Positions 1 to 9,085 are shown, counted from the first letter of the stretch. The stretch is DNA of 64,000 bases from Alphaproteobacteria bacterium (GCA_030065235.1 JASJDC010000002.1:396001-460000); one strand, 5' to 3'. Numbers and translations are program-made. The notes: a model not told the origin generated them from the sequence alone.

Positions 1-2
1 GG

Positions 3-911
3 TTATTTGTCGCCCCAGCGGTTATGGACCCAGAGCCACTGCTCCGGCTTGTCGCGCGCCCACTCCTCGAACAGGGCGTTGACCTGGAGCATGACCGCCC
101 GGATGTCGGCCTTCTTGTCGCCTGTGTCGGGCACGGTCAGCGGCTCAAAGACCGTTAGGCGAAACCGGACTCCGGGCAGCCGCTCAATCCGCACCGGGAT
201 CAGCGGGCACTTGAACTTCATCGCCAGTTCGGCCGGCGCCGTCGCCGTCTTCGCGTCGCGGCCGAAATACGGGATCGCCATACCTTCGTTGAGGCGTTGG
301 TCGAGCATCATGCCGACCGGGTCGCCGGCCTTCAGCGCCGCGACGATCCGGCGCGCGCCGGCGCGGCCTTTCGGGATCAGTTCCTTGCAGAAGCTGCCGC
401 GCACTTTCTCGAACAGAGTGTTCACCATCGGAATCGAGGCGTGCCGATAGACATTCACAAGCGGCGTTCCGCGCTGCGCCGGGGCGACGCTCGCCATTTC
501 CCAATTTCCGAAATGACCGGAGAAGATGATGAACGGGCCGCCCGCTTGGACGGCGTCGGAAAAATACCATTCATTGACGACTTCGACGCGGGAGTCCGGA
601 CCGATGGTCTGGATACGGTCGACCTGCGCCCATTCGCCGGCGCCGCGGCCCAGATTGTCCCAGATCCCCCGCATCGTCTCGTCGATCTGGGCTTGCGTCA
701 TGTCCGGGAAGGCGCGCGCGAGATTGCGGCGCGCGACCCGGTCGCCCTTCAGGAAGGGCCCGATGCTGAGCAACAAGCGGCTCCCAAACGCCGAGGCCCA
801 GGTCAAGGGCAGCGCGCGGCAGAACCAGAACAGCACATAGATGAGCGCGCCTTGCAGCGGATAGAGGAATATCCGCCGCATCCGCCGGGAAAATTGCGAT
901 CGGTCAGCCAT
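3..911 (-). CDS. lpxL: Lipid A late acyltransferase (LpxL/HtrB family)
   Basis: Transfers a secondary acyl chain to the lipid A precursor at the inner membrane. The 302-residue protein has a hydrophobic N-terminal segment (about residues 18-38) and the family active-site signature H-x4-E in HFGNWE (H133, E138). It is the last gene of a minus-strand operon: its ATG lies inside the end of lpxK (8-base overlap), so the two are probably translationally coupled. The company of lpxK, waaA and an MsbA-like exporter supports lipid A maturation over general phospholipid acylation. Which acyl chain and which position it modifies cannot be read from the sequence. The gene is complete; its stop codon lies only two bases inside the window edge. 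Confidence 0.88.
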   Translation of the reverse strand: MADRSQFSRRMRRIFLYPLQGALIYVLFWFCRALPLTWASAFGSRLLLSIGPFLKGDRVARRNLARAFPDMTQAQIDETMRGIWDNLGRGAGEWAQVDRIQTIGPDSRVEVVNEWYFSDAVQAGGPFIIFSGHFGNWEMASVAPAQRGTPLVNVYRHASIPMVNTLFEKVRGSFCKELIPKGRAGARRIVAALKAGDPVGMMLDQRLNEGMAIPYFGRDAKTATAPAELAMKFKCPLIPVRIERLPGVRFRLTVFEPLTVPDTGDKKADIRAVMLQVNALFEEWARDKPEQWLWVHNRWGDK

Positions 912-1908
912 TCAGAACCAGTTCTTCCAAGATGCGCCAGGCGGTCCAGGGCGGCGACAGCGTCAAGCGATAGCCGGCGGCTAAAACGTCTATGCGCGAT
1001 CGCTGCGCCTCGGACAGTCTGATATAGTCTTTTTCGGTCGTCACAAGCGCAGAGTCGGCCTGGGCGGCGAGATCCGCCACGCCGTCCAGGTCGGCGTCGC
1101 TATAGGGATGATGATCGGGAAAGGCGCGCGTTTCGCGGAGCGCCAGGCCGGCGTTTGTCAGACCGTCGAAAAATTTCTCTGGCCGGGCCAGTCCGGCGAA
1201 GGCGACGATTGGACGGTCTCGGTCCAATCCGGGAGGCGGCAGCGTCTCGGCCTCGGCCCGGATCAGACGGCTGGTCCCGTCCAAGGCCGAAAGGACCGCC
1301 GGCGCCGCTTCGCCGATCAAGATCACCGCGTCCGCGCGCCGCAGCGCCTCGGCGACCGGCCCCCGCAAGGGACCGGCGGGGACCGTCAAACCGTTTCCGA
1401 ACCCGAACCCGCCATCGATCACCAGGATCGCGGCGGAGGGCGCGACCGTCGGATTCTGAAACCCGTCATCCATCAGAACCAGATCGGCGCCGCCCGTGAT
1501 CGCCGCTTGGATCCCGGCGCGCCGATCCTTGGCGATATAGACGGGGACATCAGACGCGGCGCAGGCCATCATCAGCGCCTCGTCGCCGACATCCCGCGCC
1601 GTATCCCGCGCGGGATCGATCCGGTGGGGCCCGACCAAGGCCCCGCCATAGCCTTTCGAAGCGATAGCGACAGCGAGCCCCAACTCCCGCGCCGCCGCCG
1701 ATAAGAGCAAGGTCAGCGGCGTCTTACCGCCGCCGCCGAGGGTGACATTCCCAATACACAGAACGGGCTTTTCAAAACGGACGGCCGTTGAGAAACGCGA
1801 CCGCAGCCCAGCGCCAAGTTGATACAGACAGGCGACGGGGCGAAGCAGCGTCAGCCAGGGTCCCGTCGCGCCCGCCGCCCAGAATTCCGGCTGTGTCCGC
1901 TTAACCAT
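904..1908 (-). CDS. lpxK: Tetraacyldisaccharide 4'-kinase LpxK
   Basis: Phosphorylates the 4' position of the lipid A disaccharide on the cytoplasmic face of the inner membrane, using ATP. The 334-residue length is usual for the family. An N-terminal hydrophobic stretch is followed by the modified P-loop GNVTLGGGGKTP (about residues 53-64), which is diagnostic for LpxK. A conserved acidic segment (LVLMDDGFQNP) follows. The start codon overlaps the waaA stop by 8 bases and the end overlaps the acyltransferase start, so waaA, lpxK and the acyltransferase form a tight coupled set. No missing residues were noticed. Confidence 0.95.
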   Translation of the reverse strand: MVKRTQPEFWAAGATGPWLTLLRPVACLYQLGAGLRSRFSTAVRFEKPVLCIGNVTLGGGGKTPLTLLLSAAARELGLAVAIASKGYGGALVGPHRIDPARDTARDVGDEALMMACAASDVPVYIAKDRRAGIQAAITGGADLVLMDDGFQNPTVAPSAAILVIDGGFGFGNGLTVPAGPLRGPVAEALRRADAVILIGEAAPAVLSALDGTSRLIRAEAETLPPPGLDRDRPIVAFAGLARPEKFFDGLTNAGLALRETRAFPDHHPYSDADLDGVADLAAQADSALVTTEKDYIRLSEAQRSRIDVLAAGYRLTLSPPWTAWRILEELVLNG

Positions 1909-3187
1909 CGCCGGCCGCTTTCGGCAGAACCGGATCTAGCGCCGTCATGATCCGCTGCAACAGCGCTTCCGCCTCGGCCGCCGCCACGCCAAGCCCAGTG
2001 GGCGTTACATCGTCCTCGAACGCAGCGGTCACAGCTTGGGCGATTTCCGCCGAGTCCCGAACGACGCGCGCCTGGCCATGGGCTTCCAGCGCGGCTGAGA
2101 CAGACTGAAAGTTCGCGCGATCGGGACCATAGACGACGCGGCAATCGAGTTGCACCGCTTCGACCGGATTATGGCCGCCGCGGTCGGCCATACCGCCGCC
2201 GAGATAGGCCATTCTGGCGATGCTGTAATAGGCGCCCAGCTCGCCCATGGTGTCGCTAATCAGCACATCGATCGGGAGCCCGGCGTCCCGCAAGCCGTCT
2301 TGGGATTTCAGGCAGGTCCGCCAGCCCGCCGCCTCGGACAGGCGCGCCAAGGCCGCACCGCGCGCCGGGTGCCGCGGCGCCACGATTAAAAGCGTCTCGG
2401 GCCGGTCGGCGTGCAAGCGTCGGAACGCGTCAAAGACCAGTTCGTCATCTTCCGGATGCGTGCTGGCCGCAAGGAACACCGGGCGCTCGGCGATCATCGC
2501 CCGCAACGCTCCAACCAGCGCCGGATCGGCTTCGAGCGGCGGCGCGGCCATTTTCAGGTTGCCCATGAATTGGGCGTTCGCGGCGCCCAGTGCGGTCATT
2601 GTAGTTCGAGTCGCTTCATCCTGGCAGAGGATCACGGCAAAGCATGACAAGAGCCGTCGCGCCCCAGCGGACGCGAATCGCCGCCATCGCGCGCCTGAGC
2701 GCTTTGAGAGACGGGCGTTGACCAGCGCCATCAGAACCTGCCGCGCCTTGCTCTCCAGAATCAGGTTAGGCCAGAGCTCGGACTCGATGAACAGCGCGGC
2801 GTCCGGACGCCAATGGGCGAGAAAGCGGGCGCACCAGCGCGGATGGTCGAGCGGCGCCATCTGGTGAATGACGCGCAACCCGTCGACGCCGCCTTCGAAC
2901 CGGGACGCGGCGAGTTTCGCCGAGGTCATGGTGCCAGTTGTCAACAGCACGGTCGCGTTCGGGTCCCGTCGGGCGAGCTGCGCGATTAGGGGCATGCTGC
3001 TGTTCATCTCGCCGACGCTGGCGGCGTGTATCCAGATCACCGAGCCCTTCGGTCGGTCGACCGACGCGACGCCGCGACGCTCAGTCAGGCGGGCCGGGTC
3101 CTCTTTGCCCGCCGCAAGCCGACGCTTCAGAAGCGAGCGCAGCAGCGGCGCGGCGGCGCTCGACACCAGTCGGTAGAGTGTCAGCAT
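1901..3187 (-). CDS. waaA: 3-deoxy-D-manno-octulosonic acid (Kdo) transferase WaaA
   Basis: Adds Kdo from CMP-Kdo to the lipid A precursor at the inner membrane. The predicted protein is 428 residues. The frame stays open upstream to 3400, but the ATG at 3187 is preferred: it gives the usual N-terminus (MLTLYRLVSSAAAPLL, a membrane anchor) and starts just after the ABC transporter gene ends at 3210. The catalytic glutamate is in HAASVGEMN (E60). The C-terminal GT-B half carries GGHNPVEAVQLDCRVVYGP, typical of WaaA. Whether it adds one or two Kdo residues cannot be told. It sits between the MsbA-like exporter and lpxK. Confidence 0.93.
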   Translation of the reverse strand: MLTLYRLVSSAAAPLLRSLLKRRLAAGKEDPARLTERRGVASVDRPKGSVIWIHAASVGEMNSSMPLIAQLARRDPNATVLLTTGTMTSAKLAASRFEGGVDGLRVIHQMAPLDHPRWCARFLAHWRPDAALFIESELWPNLILESKARQVLMALVNARLSKRSGARWRRFASAGARRLLSCFAVILCQDEATRTTMTALGAANAQFMGNLKMAAPPLEADPALVGALRAMIAERPVFLAASTHPEDDELVFDAFRRLHADRPETLLIVAPRHPARGAALARLSEAAGWRTCLKSQDGLRDAGLPIDVLISDTMGELGAYYSIARMAYLGGGMADRGGHNPVEAVQLDCRVVYGPDRANFQSVSAALEAHGQARVVRDSAEIAQAVTAAFEDDVTPTGLGVAAAEAEALLQRIMTALDPVLPKAAGDG

Positions 3188-3209
3188 GGGCTCCGGCGCC
3201 GAGGGCGGC

Positions 3210-5147
3210 TCAAAGGGCCGAGGCGCGACCCGGCGCGGCCGCCTCCGGCTGATCCCCTGGCTCATCTCCTGGCGCAACTGGTTCATCGCGGAACTGTTTG
3301 CGCGACAGGCGGGCGTAGAGGCCCCCTTTCGAGACCAGGGCCGCGTGCGTTCCCTGCTCGACGACTTTCCCTTTGTCGAGCACATAGATCCGGTCGGCAT
3401 GCATGACGGTCGACAGGCGGTGGGCGATGACCAGCGTCGTGCGCCCTTTGGTCAGTTTGGCCAGCGCGAGCTGCACCAGATGCTCCGACTCAGCGTCCAG
3501 CGCCGAGGTCGCCTCGTCGAGCAGTAGGATCGGCGCGTCCTTCAGCATGGCGCGGGCGATCGCGATCCGCTGGCGCTGGCCGCCCGAGAGGTTCACCCCA
3601 TGTTCGCCGACCGGCGTGTCATAGCCTTGCGGCAAGTCGAGGATGAAGTCGTGCGCCGCCGCCGCTTTCGCCGCCGCTTCGATCTCGGCGTCGCTCGCCT
3701 CGAGCCTTCCATAGGCGATATTGGCGCGGACCGTGTCGTTGAAGAGCAGCGTGTCCTGAGCCACCAGCGCGATATTCTCCCGCAAGGACTCCAAGGTGAC
3801 GGCGCGGATATCATGATCGTCGATCCGAATAGCGCCGTCCTGCACGTCGAAGAACCGGGGGATCAGGTTGAGGATGGTCGATTTGCCGCCGCCGCTCGGG
3901 CCGACCAGCGCGACGGTCTCGCCTTGTTTGGCCTGGATCGCGACACCATCGATCACGAGACCGCTTTCGCCGCCGCCATACCCGAACCGAACGCCGTCGA
4001 GCGCAATATCGCCCTTCACCCGACCGAGGCTTTTCGCGTCCGGCGCGTCGATGATGCTAGGCTGGTAGTCGATGACGTCGAAAACCCGGCGCGCCGCCGC
4101 CAGCCCTTCCTGTAGGGTCGAGAACAGATTGGCGAGCCCGCGGACCGGCTGATAGGCGATCAAGACGGCGGTGAAAAAGGCCATGAAGGCGCCGACGGTC
4201 GTGTCGCCGGACATGATCTGCAGCCCGCCCCAGAACAGAACCGCGCCCAGCGTCAACCCGCCCATCGTGTCGATGATCGGATAGCTCATCGCGCGGGTGC
4301 GCGACGCCCGATAGGCGACGTTGAAAATGCCGACAAAGCTTTTATCCGCCCGCTTTTCCTCATAGCCGTATCGATTATAGGTCTTGACCTGACGCGCGCC
4401 GGTCATGGCGTCGTCCAAGACCGAGGTCATTTCGCCGGTCTGGACCTGGTTCGAGGTCGAGAATTTGCGCATGCGGCGGCCGATCTTCAGGATCGGATAG
4501 ACGCTGAGCGGGAAAAAGATCACCGCCGCCAGAGACATCTCCCAGTTCTGGTAAACCATGATCCCGGCCAGGACCGTGACTTTCAAGATGTCGCGCCCGA
4601 TACCCGTGAAGGCTTTGATCACCATGTCCCGCAATAGATACATGTCGGTGATGAAGCGGGAGAGCTGCTTGCTGACCCCTTCGGACTGAAGATCCTCCAG
4701 GTCCGCGCGCAGGATCGAAGAGAAGAGCTGGCGCTGCATGTCGAGGGCGACGCCGAAGCCGATCTTATGCATCAGCGCGCTCTGCCCGAAATTGGCCAAA
4801 CCGCCGATCGACGCGGTGGCGACGATCCCCAGCGGGGCCGCCCAGAGCCAAAAATCGTCCCCTTCGATCAGCATCTTGTCGAAGGCGGGCTGGACCAGCC
4901 AAACCTGAGCGCCCGTCGCCAGGGCGGCGACGATCATCAACAGGACCGCCGCGGCCAATCCAAGCAGACGGCCCGCCAAATAGTCGCGCCAGACGCGGCG
5001 GCTCAGACCGCCGGTCGTGATGTCTCTGTCCCCGCCCTGGGCGGCGAACACGCTGATTGTCGAAGAGCTGTCTTCGCGCACGGGCGAAACCTGCCTGGAA
5101 TTCGGACTAGTGGCGAGGTCTCTAGCACGCCCCTGCGGCGCGGTCAC
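3210..5147 (-). CDS. msbA: ABC exporter, MsbA-like (fused permease and ATPase)
   Basis: A half-transporter of 645 residues with a six-helix membrane domain (about residues 50-350) and a C-terminal ATPase. Walker A is GPSGGGKST (about 415-423), the signature is LSGGQRQR, Walker B is ILLLDEATSALD and the switch histidine is in IAHRLST. All key ATPase residues are intact. Position upstream of waaA and lpxK suggests it flips lipid A-core, as MsbA does, but multidrug exporters share this architecture, so substrate is inferred from context. The N-terminus (about 45 polar residues) is longer than in MsbA and the C-terminus has a short disordered tail rich in Pro, Asp and Ala. Confidence 0.85.
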   Translation of the reverse strand: MTAPQGRARDLATSPNSRQVSPVREDSSSTISVFAAQGGDRDITTGGLSRRVWRDYLAGRLLGLAAAVLLMIVAALATGAQVWLVQPAFDKMLIEGDDFWLWAAPLGIVATASIGGLANFGQSALMHKIGFGVALDMQRQLFSSILRADLEDLQSEGVSKQLSRFITDMYLLRDMVIKAFTGIGRDILKVTVLAGIMVYQNWEMSLAAVIFFPLSVYPILKIGRRMRKFSTSNQVQTGEMTSVLDDAMTGARQVKTYNRYGYEEKRADKSFVGIFNVAYRASRTRAMSYPIIDTMGGLTLGAVLFWGGLQIMSGDTTVGAFMAFFTAVLIAYQPVRGLANLFSTLQEGLAAARRVFDVIDYQPSIIDAPDAKSLGRVKGDIALDGVRFGYGGGESGLVIDGVAIQAKQGETVALVGPSGGGKSTILNLIPRFFDVQDGAIRIDDHDIRAVTLESLRENIALVAQDTLLFNDTVRANIAYGRLEASDAEIEAAAKAAAAHDFILDLPQGYDTPVGEHGVNLSGGQRQRIAIARAMLKDAPILLLDEATSALDAESEHLVQLALAKLTKGRTTLVIAHRLSTVMHADRIYVLDKGKVVEQGTHAALVSKGGLYARLSRKQFRDEPVAPGDEPGDQPEAAAPGRASAL

Positions 5148-5186
5148 GGCCTCAGCCTTAGCAAATCCGATAAGCAGGGCCGGCGC

Positions 5187-6215
5187 CTACGCCGCCTGTT
5201 TCTCCAGCCGCGCGCCGGTCAGACCCTCGAGGAACTGGTCGACGGACCGGTCCCAGGAATATGTCAGCGCATGGGCGCGGCAGGCCGAACGGGACAGCGT
5301 CAAGGCGGCGCGCGCGGCGCGGCCCAGATCAGCGTCCAGCCGACCGACATCGGCGTTTCCGATCACGTCCAGCGGCCCGGTCACCGGATAGGCGGCGACC
5401 GGAACGCCGCAGGCCAGCGCCTCGACCAGAACCAGCCCGAACGTGTCGGTCTTGCTCGGAAAGACGAAGACATCGGCCGCCTGATAGTGCCGCGCCAGGT
5501 CAGCGCCGATCTTCGCCCCGACGAACCGCGCATTGGGATATTTCTTGGCCAGTTCCGCCCGCTGCGGCCCGTCGCCGACGATTAGTTTCGAGCCGGGCAG
5601 ATCGAGATCGAGAAAGGCGCGGATGTTCTTCTCGACGGCCACCCGGCCGACACAGGTGAAAATCGGTCGCGGCAGGTTCAGGAAGTCACGATCCTTGGCC
5701 GACCTCGCCGGGTGAAACAACGCTGTATCGACCCCGCGTCCCCAGAGATGCAGATTATCGAAGCCATGGCCGCGCAAGGTTTCGCGCATGCTTGGGGTCG
5801 GGACCATGACCCGCTGCGCCGGCGCGTGAAATCGACGGATCCAACGATAGGTCCAGGCCGCCGGAATTCGCGTGCGGGCCTCGAGATAATCCGGGAACCT
5901 TGTATGAAACGACGTGGTGAAGGGCGCGCCTTGCCTGCGGCGCCAGCGGCGTGCGGCGAGCCCGAGCGGCCCTTCGGTCGCGATATGGACCGCATCCGGC
6001 TTGAAGGCCGCCATCATCGAACCCAGCTTGTACCAGGCGTCGACCGCCAGGCGGATTTCCGGATAGCTCGGACAGGGGATTGTGCGGAACCGGTCCGGAC
6101 CGATCACCGCAACCGTATGCCCGCGCGCCATCAATTCCTCACACATACGCTGATAGGTGCGGACCACGCCGTTGATCTGCGGAACCCACGCATCCGAGAC
6201 GATCAGTATCCGCAT
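5187..6215 (-). CDS. agt: GT4-family glycosyltransferase, Agt-like glycolipid synthase
   Basis: A GT-B glycosyltransferase of 342 residues. The ATG at 6215 is preferred over in-frame upstream codons because GAGGA lies 8 bases before it and the protein then begins with the canonical MRILIVSDAWVPQING. The donor-sugar region is SKTDTFGLVLVEALACGVP (GT4 E-x7-E motif). Its 5' end faces the metallophosphoesterase gene in the same direction, with 49 bases between. In marine and rhizobial alphaproteobacteria this pair is Agt plus PlcP: PlcP releases diacylglycerol from phospholipid and Agt glycosylates it with glucose, galactose or glucuronic acid. Glycosyl donor is unknown here. Alternative: an unrelated mannosyltransferase of the same family. 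Confidence 0.72.
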   Translation of the reverse strand: MRILIVSDAWVPQINGVVRTYQRMCEELMARGHTVAVIGPDRFRTIPCPSYPEIRLAVDAWYKLGSMMAAFKPDAVHIATEGPLGLAARRWRRRQGAPFTTSFHTRFPDYLEARTRIPAAWTYRWIRRFHAPAQRVMVPTPSMRETLRGHGFDNLHLWGRGVDTALFHPARSAKDRDFLNLPRPIFTCVGRVAVEKNIRAFLDLDLPGSKLIVGDGPQRAELAKKYPNARFVGAKIGADLARHYQAADVFVFPSKTDTFGLVLVEALACGVPVAAYPVTGPLDVIGNADVGRLDADLGRAARAALTLSRSACRAHALTYSWDRSVDQFLEGLTGARLEKQAA

Positions 6216-6264
6216 CGGCGAGGTCCTCATCCGGGTCGGGCTGTCTTCCTGCCGCGACGGCGGA

Positions 6265-7095
6265 TCATACGGGCGCCGGCGCGCCCCGCGCCGGTCTCTC
6301 CGCGCTAGACCCGGCGGGCGGGGCCTCTTTCGAGGCGACCTCCGCCGCTGAGGCCCAATGGATGATCTGGAGCTGACCGTCCCAATCTTCGGCCAGGGCC
6401 GTGCAGCTTTCGACCCAATCCCCGTCATTGCAGTAGAGGATCCCGTCGATTTCGCGAATTTCCGGATGGTGGATATGGCCGCAGATCACGCCATCGGCCT
6501 TGCGATTGCGCGCTTCCTGCGCCACCGCCCGCTCGAAGCAGGAGATGAACTCGACCGCGTTCTTGACCTTGTGTTTGATGAAGGCGGAGAGCGACCAGTA
6601 GGGCAGTCCGACCCGGCGCCGCACGATGTTGAACTTGTCGTTCAGCCAGAGCAGGAAATTGTAGGCCCAGTCCCCCAGCAGCGCGAGCCACTTGGCGTAG
6701 CGCACAACGCCGTCGAACCGATCGCCATGCAGAACCAGAAATCGTCTGCCATCCGCGGTCTCGTGGATGACCTCGTCCTGGACCACCACATCGCCCAAGG
6801 CTAGGCCGAGATAGTCGCGCAGGACCTCGTCATGGTTGCCAGGCACATAGATCACCGAACAGCCGGCGCGCGACTTGCGCAGCACTTCCTGCAGGACTTC
6901 GGTCTGGGTCGCGTTCCAATACCAGCTGCGTTTCAGCCGCCAACCGTCGATAATGTCGCCGACCAGATAAAGCCGCTCGCAGGTGCTGTGTTTCAGGAAA
7001 TCGAGCAGATAGTCGGCCTTGCAGCCTCGCGTGCCCAGATGCGTGTCGGAGATCCAGACGGTCCGGTAGTGTGACACTCCGCGTAACCCATGCAT
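6265..7095 (-). CDS. plcP: Calcineurin-type metallophosphoesterase, PlcP-like phospholipase C
   Basis: A 276-residue cytoplasmic metallophosphoesterase. All metal-binding motifs are present: D17 and H19 in SDTHLG, D47 and D50 in GDIIDGW, N87-H88-D89 in GNHDE, then HGDRFD and GHIHHPE. Automatic pipelines usually name such proteins UDP-2,3-diacylglucosamine diphosphatase, but this subgroup (TRGCKADYLLDFL after the first motif) resembles rhizobial PlcP, which hydrolyses phospholipids to diacylglycerol under phosphate limitation. The downstream Agt-like gene and the divergent lipid kinase support that reading. The final 25 residues are a low-complexity Ala/Pro tail. LpxH activity cannot be excluded, as no other LpxH or LpxI gene lies in this window. 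Confidence 0.75.
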   Translation of the reverse strand: MHGLRGVSHYRTVWISDTHLGTRGCKADYLLDFLKHSTCERLYLVGDIIDGWRLKRSWYWNATQTEVLQEVLRKSRAGCSVIYVPGNHDEVLRDYLGLALGDVVVQDEVIHETADGRRFLVLHGDRFDGVVRYAKWLALLGDWAYNFLLWLNDKFNIVRRRVGLPYWSLSAFIKHKVKNAVEFISCFERAVAQEARNRKADGVICGHIHHPEIREIDGILYCNDGDWVESCTALAEDWDGQLQIIHWASAAEVASKEAPPAGSSAERPARGAPAPV

Positions 7096-7243
7096 GGCGA
7101 CATCGCTCCGATAGTGCGCCGATCGACCGGCGCGTTGGCGCCGGCGATTGGATCGCCGCCCCGACTAAGGTGATTTCATTGCAAAAATAAGTAAATTTGG
7201 AATGGTCACACGATGTTCCTTTAAGTTTAACAATCCCGTAATC

Positions 7244-7262
7244 CTGTTAACACTACTGACAT
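7244..7262 (+). promoter_or_regulatory. Weak PHO-box-like direct repeat (candidate only)
   Basis: In the 216-base divergent region between the PlcP-like and lipid-kinase genes there is CTGTTAA, five bases, then CTGACAT. Against the PhoB half-site CTGTCAT the halves match 5 of 7 and 6 of 7, but the spacer is 5 instead of the usual 4. The surrounding region is markedly AT-rich for this chromosome, as expected of a regulated divergent promoter. This is a suggestion only. Confidence 0.22.
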
Positions 7263-7311
7263 CTTCCGAGCCGGCCTTGTATTCTTTCGCGATACTTTCC
7301 GAGAACCGCGC

Positions 7312-8229
7312 ATGACACATAGCGCTCAGGATACGCGCGCCGCCCCAGAGCCGGCCGAACAGTCGATCCTGGTGATCCACAACCCGGTCGCCGGCTGGTG
7401 GCAGCGCAACCGGCTGCGGCGGTTCCTAAAGGCGCTGCGTCAGACCGGGCGCAATGTCTATGTTCGGCGCACGACACGGCCAGGCCATGCGACCCAGTTG
7501 GCGGCCGAGCTTGACGCAGCGACAGTCGCCACCGTCGTCGCGGCCGGCGGCGACGGCACGATCCGCGAGGTCGCCGCCGGTCTGGCCGGGAGCGGGGTCA
7601 AACTGGCGATCTTGCCCTTGGGCACCGCCAACATCATGGCGCTGGAGCTGGGCGTCGGCCTGAACCCGAAGCGGGCCGCAGCCTTGGTGGTCGCCGGCGA
7701 GACGCGTCAGATCACGTCCGGTCTGGTGAACGATCGGCGGTTCCTGCTGATGGCCAGCGCCGGTCTGGACTCGCGCGTGGTCGCGCGGCTCTCACGGCCG
7801 CTCAAGAGCCTGCTCGGCAAGGTCGCTTATATCGTCGCCGCGTTTCAGGAATTTTTCTCTACAGAACCGCGACCGCTGATCAAGGCCTTCGTCGATGATG
7901 CGCCGCTGACGGCCGAAATGATCATTGTGACGCGGGCGCGGCGCTATGGCGGGCCGTTCACGATCGCGCCCAAAGCCGATCTGACCGGTGATACGCTGTT
8001 TGTCGTCGCGCCTCAGGGTCGGGGCCGTCGGGCGCTGCTGCGATACGCGCTGGCCTTGGCGACCAACCGCTTGCACCGCCTGCCCGACGTTATCGTGCAG
8101 GAGGCGCGCGAGGTCCGGCTAACGGCGCCGGAAGGCCATCCCATGCAGGTCGACGGCGACTTATTGGGCGAGATCCCGGCGACCATCCGCTGCGACCGCG
8201 CGCCGCTCTCAGTGATATGGCCTCCCTAA
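7312..8229 (+). CDS. Diacylglycerol kinase-type lipid kinase (YegS/DagK family)
   Basis: A soluble lipid kinase of 305 residues that would phosphorylate diacylglycerol, or a related lipid, from ATP. The catalytic domain starts with ILVIHNPVAG and has the nucleotide-binding motif GGDGT (residues 79-83), followed by LPLGTANIMALELG, typical of the DAGK catalytic family. The C-terminal half is the beta-sandwich domain of this family (MQVDGDLLGEIPATI). It is divergent from the PlcP-like phosphoesterase. Diacylglycerol is the product of PlcP and the acceptor of Agt, so a kinase that returns diacylglycerol to phosphatidic acid fits as the reverse arm. Sphingosine-kinase-like substrates remain possible. 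Confidence 0.8.
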   Translation: MTHSAQDTRAAPEPAEQSILVIHNPVAGWWQRNRLRRFLKALRQTGRNVYVRRTTRPGHATQLAAELDAATVATVVAAGGDGTIREVAAGLAGSGVKLAILPLGTANIMALELGVGLNPKRAAALVVAGETRQITSGLVNDRRFLLMASAGLDSRVVARLSRPLKSLLGKVAYIVAAFQEFFSTEPRPLIKAFVDDAPLTAEMIIVTRARRYGGPFTIAPKADLTGDTLFVVAPQGRGRRALLRYALALATNRLHRLPDVIVQEAREVRLTAPEGHPMQVDGDLLGEIPATIRCDRAPLSVIWPP

Positions 8230-8438
8230 GCCGTTTTGGTCGGCGATGAGCGCCCCGATCGGCGCAGACGGGTTTAAGCGTGAAATCTTGTGTATTTTCC
8301 TGTATATAACGGTCTACCACTGTGTCAGGTGTGATGGCTGACGCAGGTATTGGTTGGCCGAACGCGATAGAAATCGTTATTTCGGTCGAGGTCCCGGTCT
8401 CGCCGACGGGGGCCCGCCAAGACGAAGAGAAGAATCCA

Positions 8439-8972
8439 ATGACGTCGGAGACCGTAAAGTCGGGTAGCACGAATCAGAGAAACCGCAGCGGCGCTGTGTT
8501 TCGAGCGCTGGCGCTGTCGGCGCTGCTGGCCGGTTCAGCTTGCCAAACCACCGGCCCGCCCGATCGCGACGACAAGATCGCGCTTGGGACCATCGCCGGG
8601 GCCGTTTTGGGCGGCTTCGCCGGTTATCAATTGTTCGGCAGCGGCAACGGCCAATTGATCAGCCTGGCGCTGGGCGCGGCGGCCGGCTCTTTCGGCGGCT
8701 ACTATCTGGCGGACCATCTGACCCGACAGGACAAACGCGCCATGGCCGAGACCGAATATAAGGGCCTGACCGATACGCCGAGCGGCGAAAGCGTCAGTTG
8801 GGACAATCCCGACAGCGGCAATAGCGGCGAAATCCGGCTGCTGCGGACCTTCCTGTCGGAAACCGGTCAGATCTGCCGAGATTATGTCTCGGTGGTGACA
8901 GTGGAGGGCGAGACAAGCGAGACTCCGCTCACGGCCTGCCAGAACGCCGCCGGCGTATGGGTCCGGGCCTGA
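8439..8972 (+). CDS. Glycine-zipper outer-membrane lipoprotein, 17-kDa surface antigen type
   Basis: A 177-residue envelope protein. The frame is open from 8322, but the ATG at 8439 follows GAAGAGAAG at good spacing and gives a credible signal sequence (hydrophobic residues 19-34) ending in AGSAC, with Cys35 the likely lipidated residue; the position -3 residue is Gly, so the lipobox is not canonical. A glycine-zipper segment follows (about residues 50-85: GTIAGAVLGGFAGYQLFG and a second Gly-rich run), as in rickettsial 17-kDa antigen and SlyB-like proteins. The C-terminal 80 residues contain two cysteines in a beta-rich domain. Role: envelope integrity by family resemblance; no direct evidence. 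Confidence 0.72.
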   Translation: MTSETVKSGSTNQRNRSGAVFRALALSALLAGSACQTTGPPDRDDKIALGTIAGAVLGGFAGYQLFGSGNGQLISLALGAAAGSFGGYYLADHLTRQDKRAMAETEYKGLTDTPSGESVSWDNPDSGNSGEIRLLRTFLSETGQICRDYVSVVTVEGETSETPLTACQNAAGVWVRA

Positions 8973-9085
8973 ACCGCCCCTCGTTGGACCGATCCCCGCG
9001 CGAGCGGTAAGGTTCGCGGAGCGAAAAGGCGCGGGCCTCCCGCGGACGCGAAGCCAAACGCCCCAAGGCGACAAGAGTTTTCACC

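Noticed and set aside
6265-7095. Naming the phosphoesterase LpxH
   Set aside because: Sequence details and the Agt-like neighbour favour PlcP. The possibility is kept as an alternative in the feature entry.
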